Origin: Arthrobacter sp. 35W
GTDB lineage: Bacteria; Actinomycetota; Actinomycetes; Actinomycetales; Micrococcaceae
DNA: 64,000 bases
Reading direction: 5' to 3'
NCBI RefSeq assembly: GCF_000482545.1
Contig: NZ_KI519454.1
Location: 496,001-560,000 of the forward strand
The notes beneath the pieces were generated by a model. It did not search any database and was not told the DNA's origin. It saw only the letters and a program-made list of their open reading frames with translations. This document shows, one piece after another, positions 1 to 7,545 of the stretch (within the stretch, counting starts at the first letter, position 1; every line of letters starts with the position of its first letter). A program made the translations under genes and the position numbers.

Positions 1-172
1 CGGCAGCTACCACCTGTACCAGGGGCTGGGGCCGTTCCTGGGCAACTTCCTCATGGGCCTGGTGTTCTGCTGGGTCTACAAGCGCTGGGGGCGCCTGGCC
101 CCGCTGGTCATCGCCCACGCCCTGCTGGACATCGCCGCCTTCACCGCCGGCCCCTTGCTGGGATTCGGTTAA
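1..172 (+). CDS. CPBP family intramembrane metalloprotease, C-terminal fragment
   Basis: Partial gene, truncated by the window start; only the last 56 codons are seen, read from base 2 to the TAA at 170-172. The fragment is hydrophobic and contains APLVIAHALLDIAAF, which resembles the last conserved His-x(3)-Asn/Asp motif of CPBP (CAAX protease and bacteriocin-processing) membrane proteases. These are multi-pass glutamic-type membrane proteases, often of unknown substrate. The missing N-terminal half would carry the EExxxR motif, so the assignment rests on one motif. The gene converges on the VOC gene across a long hairpin. Confidence 0.6.
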   Translation, partial: GSYHLYQGLGPFLGNFLMGLVFCWVYKRWGRLAPLVIAHALLDIAAFTAGPLLGFG

Positions 173-177
173 ACAAA

Positions 178-237
178 AACTGTGCGACAGCACGTGTCGC
201 TATGGGCGTCCATAACGACACGTGCTGTCGCACAGTT
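178..237. terminator. Long perfect inverted repeat between convergent genes
   Basis: Two 22-bp arms (178-199 and 216-237, starting AACTGTGCGACAGC) are exact reverse complements. Inside, TATGG and CCATA (201-205/210-214) pair again around a 4-base loop, giving a nearly continuous 27-bp stem. There is no T-tract on either strand. The position between the stop codons of two convergent genes suggests a bidirectional I-shaped terminator; that function is inferred. Confidence 0.75.
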
Positions 238-253
238 GATAGGTGGGCCGGTA

Positions 254-892
254 TTAGATGGTGACCGGACCGTTGGGGGTTTCGAAGGTGACGCTCATGA
301 TGCCGGGCGTGCCGCGCGGGGCGATCCACTCGACCTTGACGTCCTCCAGCGGCTTCTCCACCGGTTCGCCCAGCCATTCGGTGACGCGCTCGGCGCTGCC
401 GGCAATGGTCAGGGAGGCCAGACGGACATTGGACTCGCGGGCCAGCGAGGGGTGCAGCTCGGGATTGCCCTCCCACTTGAGCATGTACGGCACCTGCGGG
501 TCCGCGATGAGGCCCTTGATGCCGATCTGCTGCCAGATCAACTCCTGGCCGTCGGGGAACTTGCGGTTGCCGGGGACGGCGCTGCGGCCGAGGCGCTCTT
601 CGAAGGGGGTAAGGTCATCCACCGCCACGCACCAGCCCATCCAGCCGCCGCCGGCTGCCGAACGGGCCCGCACGGCCTGGCCAAAGGGCGCCTTGTCCGA
701 CGCCGGGTGGTCCAGGCACTCCACGACCTCCACATAGTGGTGGTCCGTGAGGGGGATGATCATATTGCGGGTGCCGAAGCGCGGGTGCACGCCTCCACGC
801 ACCGCTTCGACTCCAAGGGCATCGGCAATCCGTCCAGCGGTTGCTGCCAGTCCATCTGATTCACAGGCGTAAGAAACATGATCCATGCGCAT
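254..892 (-). CDS. VOC (glyoxalase-like) family protein
   Basis: A 212-residue cytosolic protein of the glyoxalase/VOC type. It begins MRMDHVSYACES, the usual first beta strand of a VOC module, followed by MIIPLTDHHYVEVVE with candidate metal-binding His and Glu. A second, weaker half starts near residue 90. The family includes dioxygenases, lyases and antibiotic-binding proteins, so no substrate can be named. The ATG at 890-892 is preceded at the right distance by CAAGAT, a weak -10-like hexamer, so a leaderless start is possible. It is divergent from tex with about 125 bp between them. Confidence 0.75.
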   Translation of the reverse strand: MRMDHVSYACESDGLAATAGRIADALGVEAVRGGVHPRFGTRNMIIPLTDHHYVEVVECLDHPASDKAPFGQAVRARSAAGGGWMGWCVAVDDLTPFEERLGRSAVPGNRKFPDGQELIWQQIGIKGLIADPQVPYMLKWEGNPELHPSLARESNVRLASLTIAGSAERVTEWLGEPVEKPLEDVKVEWIAPRGTPGIMSVTFETPNGPVTI

Positions 893-964
893 GGCTTCAT
901 CTTGGCACTTTGTGAAGTACGTCTCGACTTAGGGCCCCCTTATCGTCATAGGACGTCAGTTCAA

Positions 965-980
965 TCGTCATAATTGACGA
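965..980. promoter_or_regulatory. Dyad upstream of tex
   Basis: A 6-bp perfect dyad TCGTCA-TAAT-TGACGA lies 38 bp before the tex start, in the spacer shared with the divergent VOC gene. A related half (TCGTCAT) occurs at 943-949. It could be an operator for either gene; no regulator is identified. Confidence 0.3.
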
Positions 981-1017
981 CAGAGGCTGCCGTCCGGCGG
1001 GTCAAATTGCCTGATGT

Positions 1018-3408
1018 GTGCGGGACAATGGCACGGTGACTTCGCATCCCGCAGCCCCGATCCCTTCGCGCCCCAGCAGCCCTGCGCCGCGCACCGACCC
1101 ACGCCCCGGCGGACGCAGCCCCGGCGCTGCGGCGGACCCTGTGAAGCAGGAGGAACGGAAGCCGGAACGGCAGGGGCCGGATGCCCTGGAGCGGGCCATC
1201 GCCGCCGAGCTGGGAGTGCGCCCCGACCAGGTGCGGGCCGCCGTCGCCCTTCTTGACGGCGGGGCCACGGTGCCCTTCATCGCCCGCTACCGCAAGGAAG
1301 CCACCGGCACGCTGGATGATGCCCAGCTGCGCACGCTGTCCGAACGCCTGAGGTATCTGCGCGAGCTCGAAGACCGCCGCCGCGCCGTGTTGGAGGGCAT
1401 CGAGGCGGCGGGGAAGCTGACCCCCGCCCTGCGCGCCGCCGTGCTCGCCGCGGCCACGAAGACGGAACTGGAGGAGCTGTACTTCCCCTTCAAATCCACC
1501 CGCCGCACCAAGGCCCAGTCTGCCCGCGAGGCGGGGCTGGAGCCGCTGGCGGACGCGTTGCTGAAGGAGCCGCACCGCGACCCGGAGGCCACCGCCGCCC
1601 GCTACCGCAATGCGGAGCACGGCGTGGACGACGCCGGGGCCGCCCTGGCCGGGGCCCGGGCCATCCTGATCGAGCGTGCCGCCCAGGACACGGTGCTGGC
1701 ATCCGAGCTGCGCACCCGGCTGTGGAAGGGTGGGCGGCTGCGCTCGCGCCCCAAACCCGGCGCCAAGGCCGGTGTTCCGGGCGCGCCCGGCGGGGATGCC
1801 GCCGCCAAATTCAAGGACTATCTGGACTTTGTCCAGCCGCTGAACCGCCTGCCCGGGCACCGGGTGCTTGCCCTGCTGCGCGGCGAGGCCGACGGCGTGC
1901 TGGCCCTGGACATCGCCGAGGCCGATCCGCGTGATGCCGAGGTGCTGGCCGAGGCCCGGGGCTGGTACGAACGCGCCGTCGCCCGCTCGCTGGGCGTATC
2001 CCCGCGCGGCCGGGCGGCCGACGAGTGGTTGATGGGCAGCGTGGAGGCGGCCTGGCGCACGCGGCTGCTGGCCCGCCTGGCCACCGAGGCCCGGGGGCGG
2101 CTCTTTGCCGCTGCCGAGGAGGAGGCCGTGGCGGTCTTCGCGGCCAATCTGCGCGACGTCCTGCTGGCCGCACCGGCCGGCAACCGGGCCACCCTGGGGC
2201 TGGATCCGGGCCTGCGCACGGGGGTCAAGGTCGCCGTCGTGGACGGCACCGGCCAGGTGGTCGCCACCGATACGGTCTACCCGCATGCCCCGGCCAAGCG
2301 CTGGGACGAGGCCCTCGCCAAACTCGTGGCCCTGTCCAAAAAGCACCGCGTGGAGCTGGTGGCCATCGGCAATGGCACGGCCTCCCGTGAAACGGACAGA
2401 CTGGCCGCGGCGCTGCTGGCCGAGCTGAAGAAGCACGACGGCGGTGCCCCCGGCGCCGCCCAGCCCGCCAAGGTGGTGGTCTCCGAGGCCGGCGCCAGCG
2501 TCTATTCCGCCTCCGCCCTGGCATCGGCGGAGCTGCCCGGCATGGACGTCTCCCTTCGCGGGGCCGTGTCGATCGCCCGCCGACTGCAGGATCCGCTGGC
2601 GGAATTGGTGAAGATCGAGCCCAAGTCCATCGGCGTGGGCCAGTACCAGCACGATCTCACCCCGGCCCGGCTGGACCGCGCCCTGGACGCCGTCGTCGAG
2701 GACTGCGTGAATGCGGTGGGCGTGGACGTCAATACGGCCTCCCCGGCGCTGCTGGCCCGGGTGGCCGGCGTCGGCCCGCTGCTGAGCGAAAACATCGTGG
2801 CGTACCGCAATGAACACGGCCCCTTTGCCAGCCGGGCGGCGCTGAAAAAGGTGCCGCGGCTTGGCGCCAAGGCCTTCGAACAGTGCGCCGGCTTCCTGCG
2901 GATCACCGGGGGAGCGGAGCCGCTGGACGCCTCCAGCATCCACCCCGAGGCCTACCCCGTGGCCCGGAAGATCCTCGCCGCAGCGGGGGCCAAGGCCCCC
3001 GGTGCAGGGGCCGCCGCCGTCGCCGCTCTGGACCCGGCCCGCTTCGTGGACGGCGCCTTCGGGCTGCCCACTGTGGTGGACATCCTGGCGGAGCTGCCCA
3101 AGCCCGGCCGCGACCCGCGCCCTCGCTTCGCCACCGCCAGCTTCGCCGAGGGCGTGGAGAAGATCACCGATCTGCGCGCCGGCATGGTGCTGGAGGGAAC
3201 GGTGTCCAATGTGGCAGCCTTCGGTGCCTTCGTGGACATCGGCGTCCACCAGGACGGTCTGATCCACATTTCCGCAATGAGCACCCGGCGCATCAACGAC
3301 CCCCGCGATGTGGTCAAATCCGGCGACGTCGTCAAGGTCAAGGTGCTGGCGGTGGAGCCGGAGCGCAAGCGGATCTCCCTGACGCTGAGGCTCGACGACG
3401 CCGTCTAG
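1018..3408 (+). CDS. tex: Tex-family RNA-binding transcription accessory protein
   Basis: A 796-residue Tex/Spt6-like protein, a cytosolic nucleic-acid-binding factor linked to transcription. Domain order matches the family: the N-terminal helical region with the signature TVPFIARYRKEATGTLDD (residues about 83-100), a YqgF/RuvX-like fold starting TLGLDPGLRTG (about 391), helix-hairpin-helix repeats (about 570-640, NTASPALLARVAGVG), and a C-terminal S1 domain (about 721-790, GTVSNVAAFGAFVDIG). The length is slightly above the usual 720-780 because the first 45 residues are a Pro/Ala/Arg-rich tail not typical of the family. The GTG at 1018 has no clear ribosome site; GTG 1036 and GTG 1141 are in frame, and 1141 would remove the odd tail. 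Family call is firm, start is not. Confidence 0.93.
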   Translation: MRDNGTVTSHPAAPIPSRPSSPAPRTDPRPGGRSPGAAADPVKQEERKPERQGPDALERAIAAELGVRPDQVRAAVALLDGGATVPFIARYRKEATGTLDDAQLRTLSERLRYLRELEDRRRAVLEGIEAAGKLTPALRAAVLAAATKTELEELYFPFKSTRRTKAQSAREAGLEPLADALLKEPHRDPEATAARYRNAEHGVDDAGAALAGARAILIERAAQDTVLASELRTRLWKGGRLRSRPKPGAKAGVPGAPGGDAAAKFKDYLDFVQPLNRLPGHRVLALLRGEADGVLALDIAEADPRDAEVLAEARGWYERAVARSLGVSPRGRAADEWLMGSVEAAWRTRLLARLATEARGRLFAAAEEEAVAVFAANLRDVLLAAPAGNRATLGLDPGLRTGVKVAVVDGTGQVVATDTVYPHAPAKRWDEALAKLVALSKKHRVELVAIGNGTASRETDRLAAALLAELKKHDGGAPGAAQPAKVVVSEAGASVYSASALASAELPGMDVSLRGAVSIARRLQDPLAELVKIEPKSIGVGQYQHDLTPARLDRALDAVVEDCVNAVGVDVNTASPALLARVAGVGPLLSENIVAYRNEHGPFASRAALKKVPRLGAKAFEQCAGFLRITGGAEPLDASSIHPEAYPVARKILAAAGAKAPGAGAAAVAALDPARFVDGAFGLPTVVDILAELPKPGRDPRPRFATASFAEGVEKITDLRAGMVLEGTVSNVAAFGAFVDIGVHQDGLIHISAMSTRRINDPRDVVKSGDVVKVKVLAVEPERKRISLTLRLDDAV

Positions 3409-3422
3409 CGCCGTCTCAAGGG

Positions 3423-3461
3423 CAGCGGGCAGCGGCAGCGGGCAGCGGCAGCGGGCTGCGG
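3423..3461. repeat. Three tandem 13-bp repeats after tex
   Basis: Three head-to-tail copies of CAGCGGGCAGCGG (the third has CTG for CAG) directly follow the tex stop. The repeat is GC-only apart from one A or T per half unit and is likely prone to slippage. No function is visible. Confidence 0.8.
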
Positions 3462-3555
3462 CACGGGGCGCAGGCGCCGGCGGACATGGCACGGCACAAA
3501 CCGTCACATAACCGTCATATTCTTGCGCCCCGCCGCGGGCCTCTCCCACACTGAA

Positions 3556-3675
3556 TGCAGGTCATGAGTGTCAGCGACAAGCCCCGGCTCGCTGACCGGC
3601 AACCCTCCACCGCGGTGGGGTGCCCCGGGTGAAGACCTGGCCTTGGCCAATCGGCTCAAGGCAAGCGCGGGCCAC
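3556..3675 (+). promoter_or_regulatory. SAM-IV riboswitch upstream of metY
   Basis: The stretch beginning GGTCATGAGTGTCAGCG at 3560, with the blocks GCCCCGGCTCGCTGACCGGC, AACCCTCCACCGCGGTGGGG and TGCCCCGGGTGAAGACC, matches what I recall of the actinobacterial SAM-IV consensus. The P1 helix is visible as CAGGTC (3558-3563) with GACCTG (3634-3639). A 3' hairpin, the hallmark of the SAM-IV layout, pairs GCCTTG (3640-3645) with CAAGGC (3657-3662). It sits 88 bases before metY, as expected for feedback by S-adenosylmethionine on methionine synthesis. The exact 3' limit is approximate. Confidence 0.9.
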
Positions 3676-3712
3676 AGGTGCATCCTGGCCCACCGGCCGG
3701 GCCACCCGTGTC

Positions 3713-3748
3713 GTTGTGGGCAAGAGGTGCAGCTTGCGGGCCCACAAC
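3713..3748 (+). promoter_or_regulatory. Candidate riboswitch expression platform
   Basis: GTTGTGGGC (3713-3721) pairs perfectly with GCCCACAAC (3740-3748), and an inner GCAAG/CTTGC helix (3720-3724/3733-3737) overlaps it. The hairpin ends two bases before the metY ribosome site GAGGAG (3751-3756), and there is no T-tract. This arrangement suits control of translation rather than termination, but that is inference. Confidence 0.5.
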
Positions 3749-3762
3749 TCGAGGAGCCACTT

Positions 3763-5079
3763 GTGAGCACCGGTTGGTCTTTTGAAACCCGTCAGATCCA
3801 CGTAGGCCAGGAGCCCGACGCCACCACCGGCGCCCGCGCCCTGCCGATCTACCAGACGACGTCGTTCGTCTTCCCCAGCACCGAGAGCGCCGCCAACCGC
3901 TTCGCCCTCGCCGAGCTGGCCCCCATCTACACCCGCATCGGCAACCCCACCCAGGACGCCGTCGAGCAAAGAATCGCCAGCCTTGAGGGCGGCCTTGCGG
4001 CCCTGCTGCTCTCCTCCGGCCAAGCTGCAGCGACCTTTGCCGTGCTGAACATTGCCGAGGCCGGGGACCACATCGTCTCCAGCCCCAGCGTCTACGGGGG
4101 CACCTACAACCTGTTCGCCCACACGCTGAAGAAGTTCGGCGTCGAGGTCACCTTCGTGGCGGACCCCGACAACCTGCAGGACTGGCGCGACGCCGTCCGC
4201 CCCAACACCAAGCTGTTCTTCGGCGAAGTTGTCTCCAACCCGCGCCAGGACGTGCTGGACATCGAGGGTGTCAGCACCGTGGCCCACGAGGCCGGTGTCC
4301 CGCTGCTCGTGGACAACACCCTGGCCACCCCTTACCTGATCCGTCCGATCGAGTGGGGAGCCGACGTCGTCATCCACTCCGCCACCAAGTACCTGGGCGG
4401 GCACGGCAGCGCCATTGCCGGCGTGATCGTTGACAGCGGCAAGTTCGATTTCACGAAGGATCCGGAGAAGTTCCCCGGCTTCAACACCCCGGACGAGAGC
4501 TACAACGGCCTGGTCTACGGGCGCGACCTCGGCGCCGACGGTGCCCTGGGCGCCAACCTCTCCTACATCCTCAAGGCCCGCGTGCAGCTGCTGCGCGACC
4601 TCGGCTCCGCCGTCGCCCCGTTCAACGCCTTCCTCATCGCCCAGGGCCTGGAGACGCTCAGCCTGCGCGTGGAGCGCCACGTGGAGAACGCCCGCGCCGT
4701 CGCCACCTGGCTTGAGCAGCACGCCGACGTCGAGGCCGTCGCCTATGCCGGCCTGCCGTCCAGCCCCTGGTACGAGCGCGGCGTGAAGTACGGGCCCAAG
4801 GGCACCGGCGCCGTCGTCGCCTTCGACATCAAGGGCGGCATCGAGGCCGGCAAGCGCTTCGTGGACGGACTGGAGCTGCACTCGCATGTGGCCAACCTCG
4901 GCGACGTCCGCTCGCTGGTCATCCACCCCGCGTCCACCACCCACGCCCAGCTCACCGCCGAGCAGCAACTGGTCGCCGGTGTGCGCCCCGGACTGGTGCG
5001 CCTGTCCGTCGGCCTGGAGAACATCACGGACATCCTGGCAGACCTCGAGGCCGGCTTCCGGGCCGCCAAGAGCGCGTGA
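3763..5079 (+). CDS. metY: O-acetylhomoserine aminocarboxypropyltransferase (sulfhydrylase)
   Basis: A 438-residue PLP enzyme of the Cys/Met metabolism family. It makes homocysteine from O-acetylhomoserine and sulfide in the cytosol. The PLP lysine is K209 in SATKYLGGHGS. Other family blocks are YTRIGNPTQDAVEQRIASLEGG near the N-terminus (quoted in part here as YTRIGNPTQDAVEQ) and VDNTLATPYL, which carries the cofactor-binding Asp. The GTG at 3763 is chosen because GAGGAG lies 6 bases upstream and because a longer open frame back to 3568 would run through the riboswitch. The gene overlaps metX by four bases (GTGA), so the two are translationally coupled and both fall under the SAM-IV riboswitch. 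Confidence 0.95.
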   Translation: MSTGWSFETRQIHVGQEPDATTGARALPIYQTTSFVFPSTESAANRFALAELAPIYTRIGNPTQDAVEQRIASLEGGLAALLLSSGQAAATFAVLNIAEAGDHIVSSPSVYGGTYNLFAHTLKKFGVEVTFVADPDNLQDWRDAVRPNTKLFFGEVVSNPRQDVLDIEGVSTVAHEAGVPLLVDNTLATPYLIRPIEWGADVVIHSATKYLGGHGSAIAGVIVDSGKFDFTKDPEKFPGFNTPDESYNGLVYGRDLGADGALGANLSYILKARVQLLRDLGSAVAPFNAFLIAQGLETLSLRVERHVENARAVATWLEQHADVEAVAYAGLPSSPWYERGVKYGPKGTGAVVAFDIKGGIEAGKRFVDGLELHSHVANLGDVRSLVIHPASTTHAQLTAEQQLVAGVRPGLVRLSVGLENITDILADLEAGFRAAKSA

Positions 5080-6350
5080 GCGTTTCTGCCGAGACCCTGG
5101 GAACCATAGGCGTGTTTTCCTCCGAGCCCGAGCTGTCCAGCGCCAGCTTGAACGTCGACGGCGTGAACGACGCCGGCGTGGCTGGGCTGCAGCCCGGTAC
5201 CAGCCCGGCATCCGACGGCGAGCTCCGCTATGCGCAGATCGGCGCCTTGGCGTTGGAGGCTGGGGGAACGCTGGAGGGAGTGTCCCTGGCCTTTGAAACC
5301 TGGGGCACGCTGAACGCGGACGCCTCCAACGCCGTCCTGATCCAGCACGCACTGACCGGCAGCACGCATGTCAGCCGCGGCGCAACGGATGAGGACGGCT
5401 GGTGGGAGGGCCTGGTTGGACCGGGCCGCACCATCGACACGGGGACGTTCTTCGTGGTGGCCGTGAACATTGTGGGCGGCTGCTACGGCACCACCGGACC
5501 GTCGTCGATCGCCGCCGACGGCACCCCGTACGGCTCGCGCTTCCCCTTCACCACCATCCGCGATTCCGTCGCGGCCGAGGCGAAACTGGCGGACCTGCTG
5601 GGCATCGGCTCCTGGTACGCCGTGATCGGCGGGTCCATGGGCGGTGCGCGGGCGCTGGAATGGGCCGCCACCTTCCCGGAGCGTGTTCGGCGCTGTGCCG
5701 TGGTGGCCTCCTGCGCGGCCAGCACGGCCGAGCAGATCGCCTTCGCCCAGGCGCAGGTGCTGGCCATCCGCCAGGACCCGCACTTTGCCGGCGGGGACTA
5801 TTACGACGGCGCTGCCCCCACCGCGGGGCTGGGCCTGGCGCGGCGCATCGCACACATCACCTACCGCTCCGAGGCGGAGATGGCCGTGCGCTTCGGCCGC
5901 AGCGCGCAGCCGGGCGAGGACCCGGTCGGCGCCGGGCGGCTGACGCCGTCGGGCGCTTCGGCAGGTCCCGGCGGTTCGGCGGGCCACGGTGCATCCGCGG
6001 CGGAGCGCTACCAGGTGGAAAGCTACCTCGACCACCAGGCGCGCAAACTGGTGGGCCGCTTCGACGCCAATAGCTACATCGCCATCACCGAGGCACTGAT
6101 GAGCCACGACGTCGCCCGCGGGCGGGGTCCATTGGAGTCCGCGCTGGCAGCTACGGCCGGCGTCGAGTTCCTCGTGGCGGCCGTGACCAGCGACAGGCTC
6201 TACTTCCCCGAGCAGTCCGGGGCCCTGGCCGCGGCGCTGCCCGGAGAGGTGCCGGTGCACAGCATCGATTCGCCCATCGGCCACGACGGCTTCCTCACGG
6301 AGACCGGCCAGCTCGGCACCCTGCTGCGGAAGAGCTTTTTCCCCGGCTGA
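5076..6350 (+). CDS. metX: Homoserine O-acetyltransferase
   Basis: A 424-residue alpha/beta-hydrolase-fold acyltransferase that makes O-acetylhomoserine, the substrate of MetY encoded just upstream. The nucleophile elbow GGSMGG carries S187. The oxyanion and substrate blocks are visible as ALTGSTHV and GGCYGTTGPSS. The C-terminal TSDRLYFP and IGHDGF supply the catalytic Asp and His. The N-terminus has about 45 extra residues before the fold. An Ala/Gly/Ser-rich insert (PSGASAGPGGSAGHGASA, about residues 289-308) sits between FGR and SYLDHQ in the lid region, where most MetX proteins have only a short loop. Start GTG 5076 overlaps the metY stop. Confidence 0.95.
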   Translation: MSVSAETLGTIGVFSSEPELSSASLNVDGVNDAGVAGLQPGTSPASDGELRYAQIGALALEAGGTLEGVSLAFETWGTLNADASNAVLIQHALTGSTHVSRGATDEDGWWEGLVGPGRTIDTGTFFVVAVNIVGGCYGTTGPSSIAADGTPYGSRFPFTTIRDSVAAEAKLADLLGIGSWYAVIGGSMGGARALEWAATFPERVRRCAVVASCAASTAEQIAFAQAQVLAIRQDPHFAGGDYYDGAAPTAGLGLARRIAHITYRSEAEMAVRFGRSAQPGEDPVGAGRLTPSGASAGPGGSAGHGASAAERYQVESYLDHQARKLVGRFDANSYIAITEALMSHDVARGRGPLESALAATAGVEFLVAAVTSDRLYFPEQSGALAAALPGEVPVHSIDSPIGHDGFLTETGQLGTLLRKSFFPG

Positions 6351-6362
6351 GCCAGCCCGCCC

Positions 6363-6422
6363 AACTGGGGCGCAGAAACTGTAAAGAATCCGCGGATTCG
6401 GTGCAGTTTCTGCGCCCCAGTT
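6363..6422. terminator. Long inverted repeat between metX and the SGNH gene
   Basis: AACTGGGGCGCAGAAACTG (6363-6381) and its exact reverse complement (6404-6422) form a 19-bp stem. Its loop contains a second 14-bp palindrome, GAATCCGCGGATTC (6386-6399). There is no T-tract. It lies between convergent stops and is probably a bidirectional terminator. The flanking GCCCAACTGGG also occurs at the outer arm of the repeat at 39831. Confidence 0.75.
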
Positions 6423-6434
6423 TGCGTTGCGGGT

Positions 6435-7286
6435 CTAGACGCCGGCGCCGGGCGGCATGCCGCTTTCGAACACCGGGCCGGGGGTGGGGCGCTTGGCGCT
6501 GATGCCGTCGCCGGAGGACTGGTGGCGGACCCGCCGCAGCACCCACGGCACCAGGAATTCGCGTGCCCAGACCAGATCTTCGGCGCGTGCAGCGCGCCAC
6601 GGCCGCGGCGGCATCGGGCTGGGGGAGAACGGCTCGAGGGTGTGGGGCACATTGAGCGCGTTCAACGCCATGGTCGCGATGGTGTGGTGCCCCAGCGGAG
6701 AAAAGTGCAAACGGTCATCCGCCCACATCTGCGCGTCCGTGAGCTCGCGCAGGGACCACATATCGGCGACGACGGCGTCGTGCCGGGCCGCGATGGTGCG
6801 GATGTTCTCGTTATAGATGGCAACCCTGCCGCGGATCATGCCCAGCACCGGCGTGTCGCGGATGTCGGGGCCGTTGAAGAGCAGAACCGTGGCGCCGGCG
6901 TCGGCCATCCTGCCCACTGCCACATCCAACTGTTCGGCCAGCGCATCCGGGTCCGAACCGGGGCGGATCAGGTCGTTGCCGCCGGCGGAGATGCTGATCA
7001 AATCGGGTTTGAGGGCCAGCGCCGGCTCCAGCTGCTCGGCGAGGATCTGGCCCAGCAGCCGGCCGCGGATGGCCAGATTGGCGTAGGCAAAGTCCGGGTG
7101 GGTCCGGCTGAGCTCCTCGGCCAGGCGGTCCGCCCAGCCGCGGTGGCCGCCCGGACTGGTGGCTTCGGGATCGCCGATGCCCTCCGTGAAGGAATCGCCC
7201 ATGGCCACATAGCGGCTCCAGGGATGGGTGTGCTCCACCCGGGATTCGAGGCTTGTTGTTTCAGGTGTCTGTTGATCTGTCACCAT
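6435..7286 (-). CDS. SGNH/GDSL-family hydrolase
   Basis: A 283-residue esterase-like protein without a signal peptide. SGNH blocks are visible: GDSFTEG with nucleophile S32 (block I), NLAIRGRLLGQ (block II), SAGGNDLIRP (block III) and the Asp-His pair in DDRLHFSPLGH (block V). Members hydrolyse acyl or acetyl esters of lipids or sugars; the substrate here is unknown. The last 80 residues, rich in Arg and Pro, extend past the catalytic domain. The ATG at 7284-7286 is followed by an in-frame GTG, so the exact start is uncertain. A dyad at 7295-7310 lies directly upstream and resembles the one before the acyl-CoA dehydrogenase gene. Confidence 0.88.
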   Translation of the reverse strand: MVTDQQTPETTSLESRVEHTHPWSRYVAMGDSFTEGIGDPEATSPGGHRGWADRLAEELSRTHPDFAYANLAIRGRLLGQILAEQLEPALALKPDLISISAGGNDLIRPGSDPDALAEQLDVAVGRMADAGATVLLFNGPDIRDTPVLGMIRGRVAIYNENIRTIAARHDAVVADMWSLRELTDAQMWADDRLHFSPLGHHTIATMALNALNVPHTLEPFSPSPMPPRPWRAARAEDLVWAREFLVPWVLRRVRHQSSGDGISAKRPTPGPVFESGMPPGAGV

Positions 7287-7294
7287 TCCATACT

Positions 7295-7310
7295 GCTACT
7301 GATCGGTAAC
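7295..7310. promoter_or_regulatory. Candidate operator upstream of the SGNH hydrolase
   Basis: GCTACTGATCGGTAAC is an imperfect dyad eight bases before the start codon of the minus-strand gene. It matches 13 of 16 positions of the perfect dyad GTTACTGATGAGTAAC at 38595-38610. It could be a shared regulator site; the regulator is unknown. Confidence 0.4.
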
Positions 7311-7533
7311 ATGCGCCAGCAATGCGTCCCGGGACGTTGATGGCAATGCTGTGGTTTTGCTCATGGATGCAGGCCTTGTGTGGCTTGATGGTGGCCGTCC
7401 GCGGCCTGCTGCCGGCGTTCTGGTCCGGGCGCTGAACGGGCCGTCGGTGCTGGCCGATCCCTCCACAGGCCCCGCAGGCGGGCGTTTGGTTCGGCGCATA
7501 CATTCGACCAGCTTCGATGAATTTGCCACTAGT

Positions 7534-7539
7534 TAGAAT
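7534..7539 (+). promoter_or_regulatory. -10 element of a candidate leaderless transcript
   Basis: TAGAAT ends 7 bases before ATG 7546, so transcription would begin at the start codon. No ribosome site and no convincing -35 element are present. Confidence 0.4.
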
Positions 7540-7545
7540 ATGTGT

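Noticed and set aside
961-3549. An 862-codon minus-strand open frame antisense to tex
   Set aside because: It is a high-GC shadow: its sequence is Gly/Gln/His/Arg-rich without domains, while the plus strand encodes a complete Tex protein.
3568-3762. N-terminal extension of metY to 3568
   Set aside because: It would translate the SAM-IV aptamer; GTG 3763 has a good ribosome site and family-like N-terminus.
3571-5352. Long minus-strand frame across metY, and similar long frames at 46381 (+) and 50732 (-)
   Set aside because: All lie antisense to well-supported enzymes or transporters and show only GC-driven composition.
7351-7536. 61-codon plus-strand frame before the HNH gene
   Set aside because: No ribosome site, no hydrophobic or domain features, and it overlaps the likely promoter region of the HNH gene.
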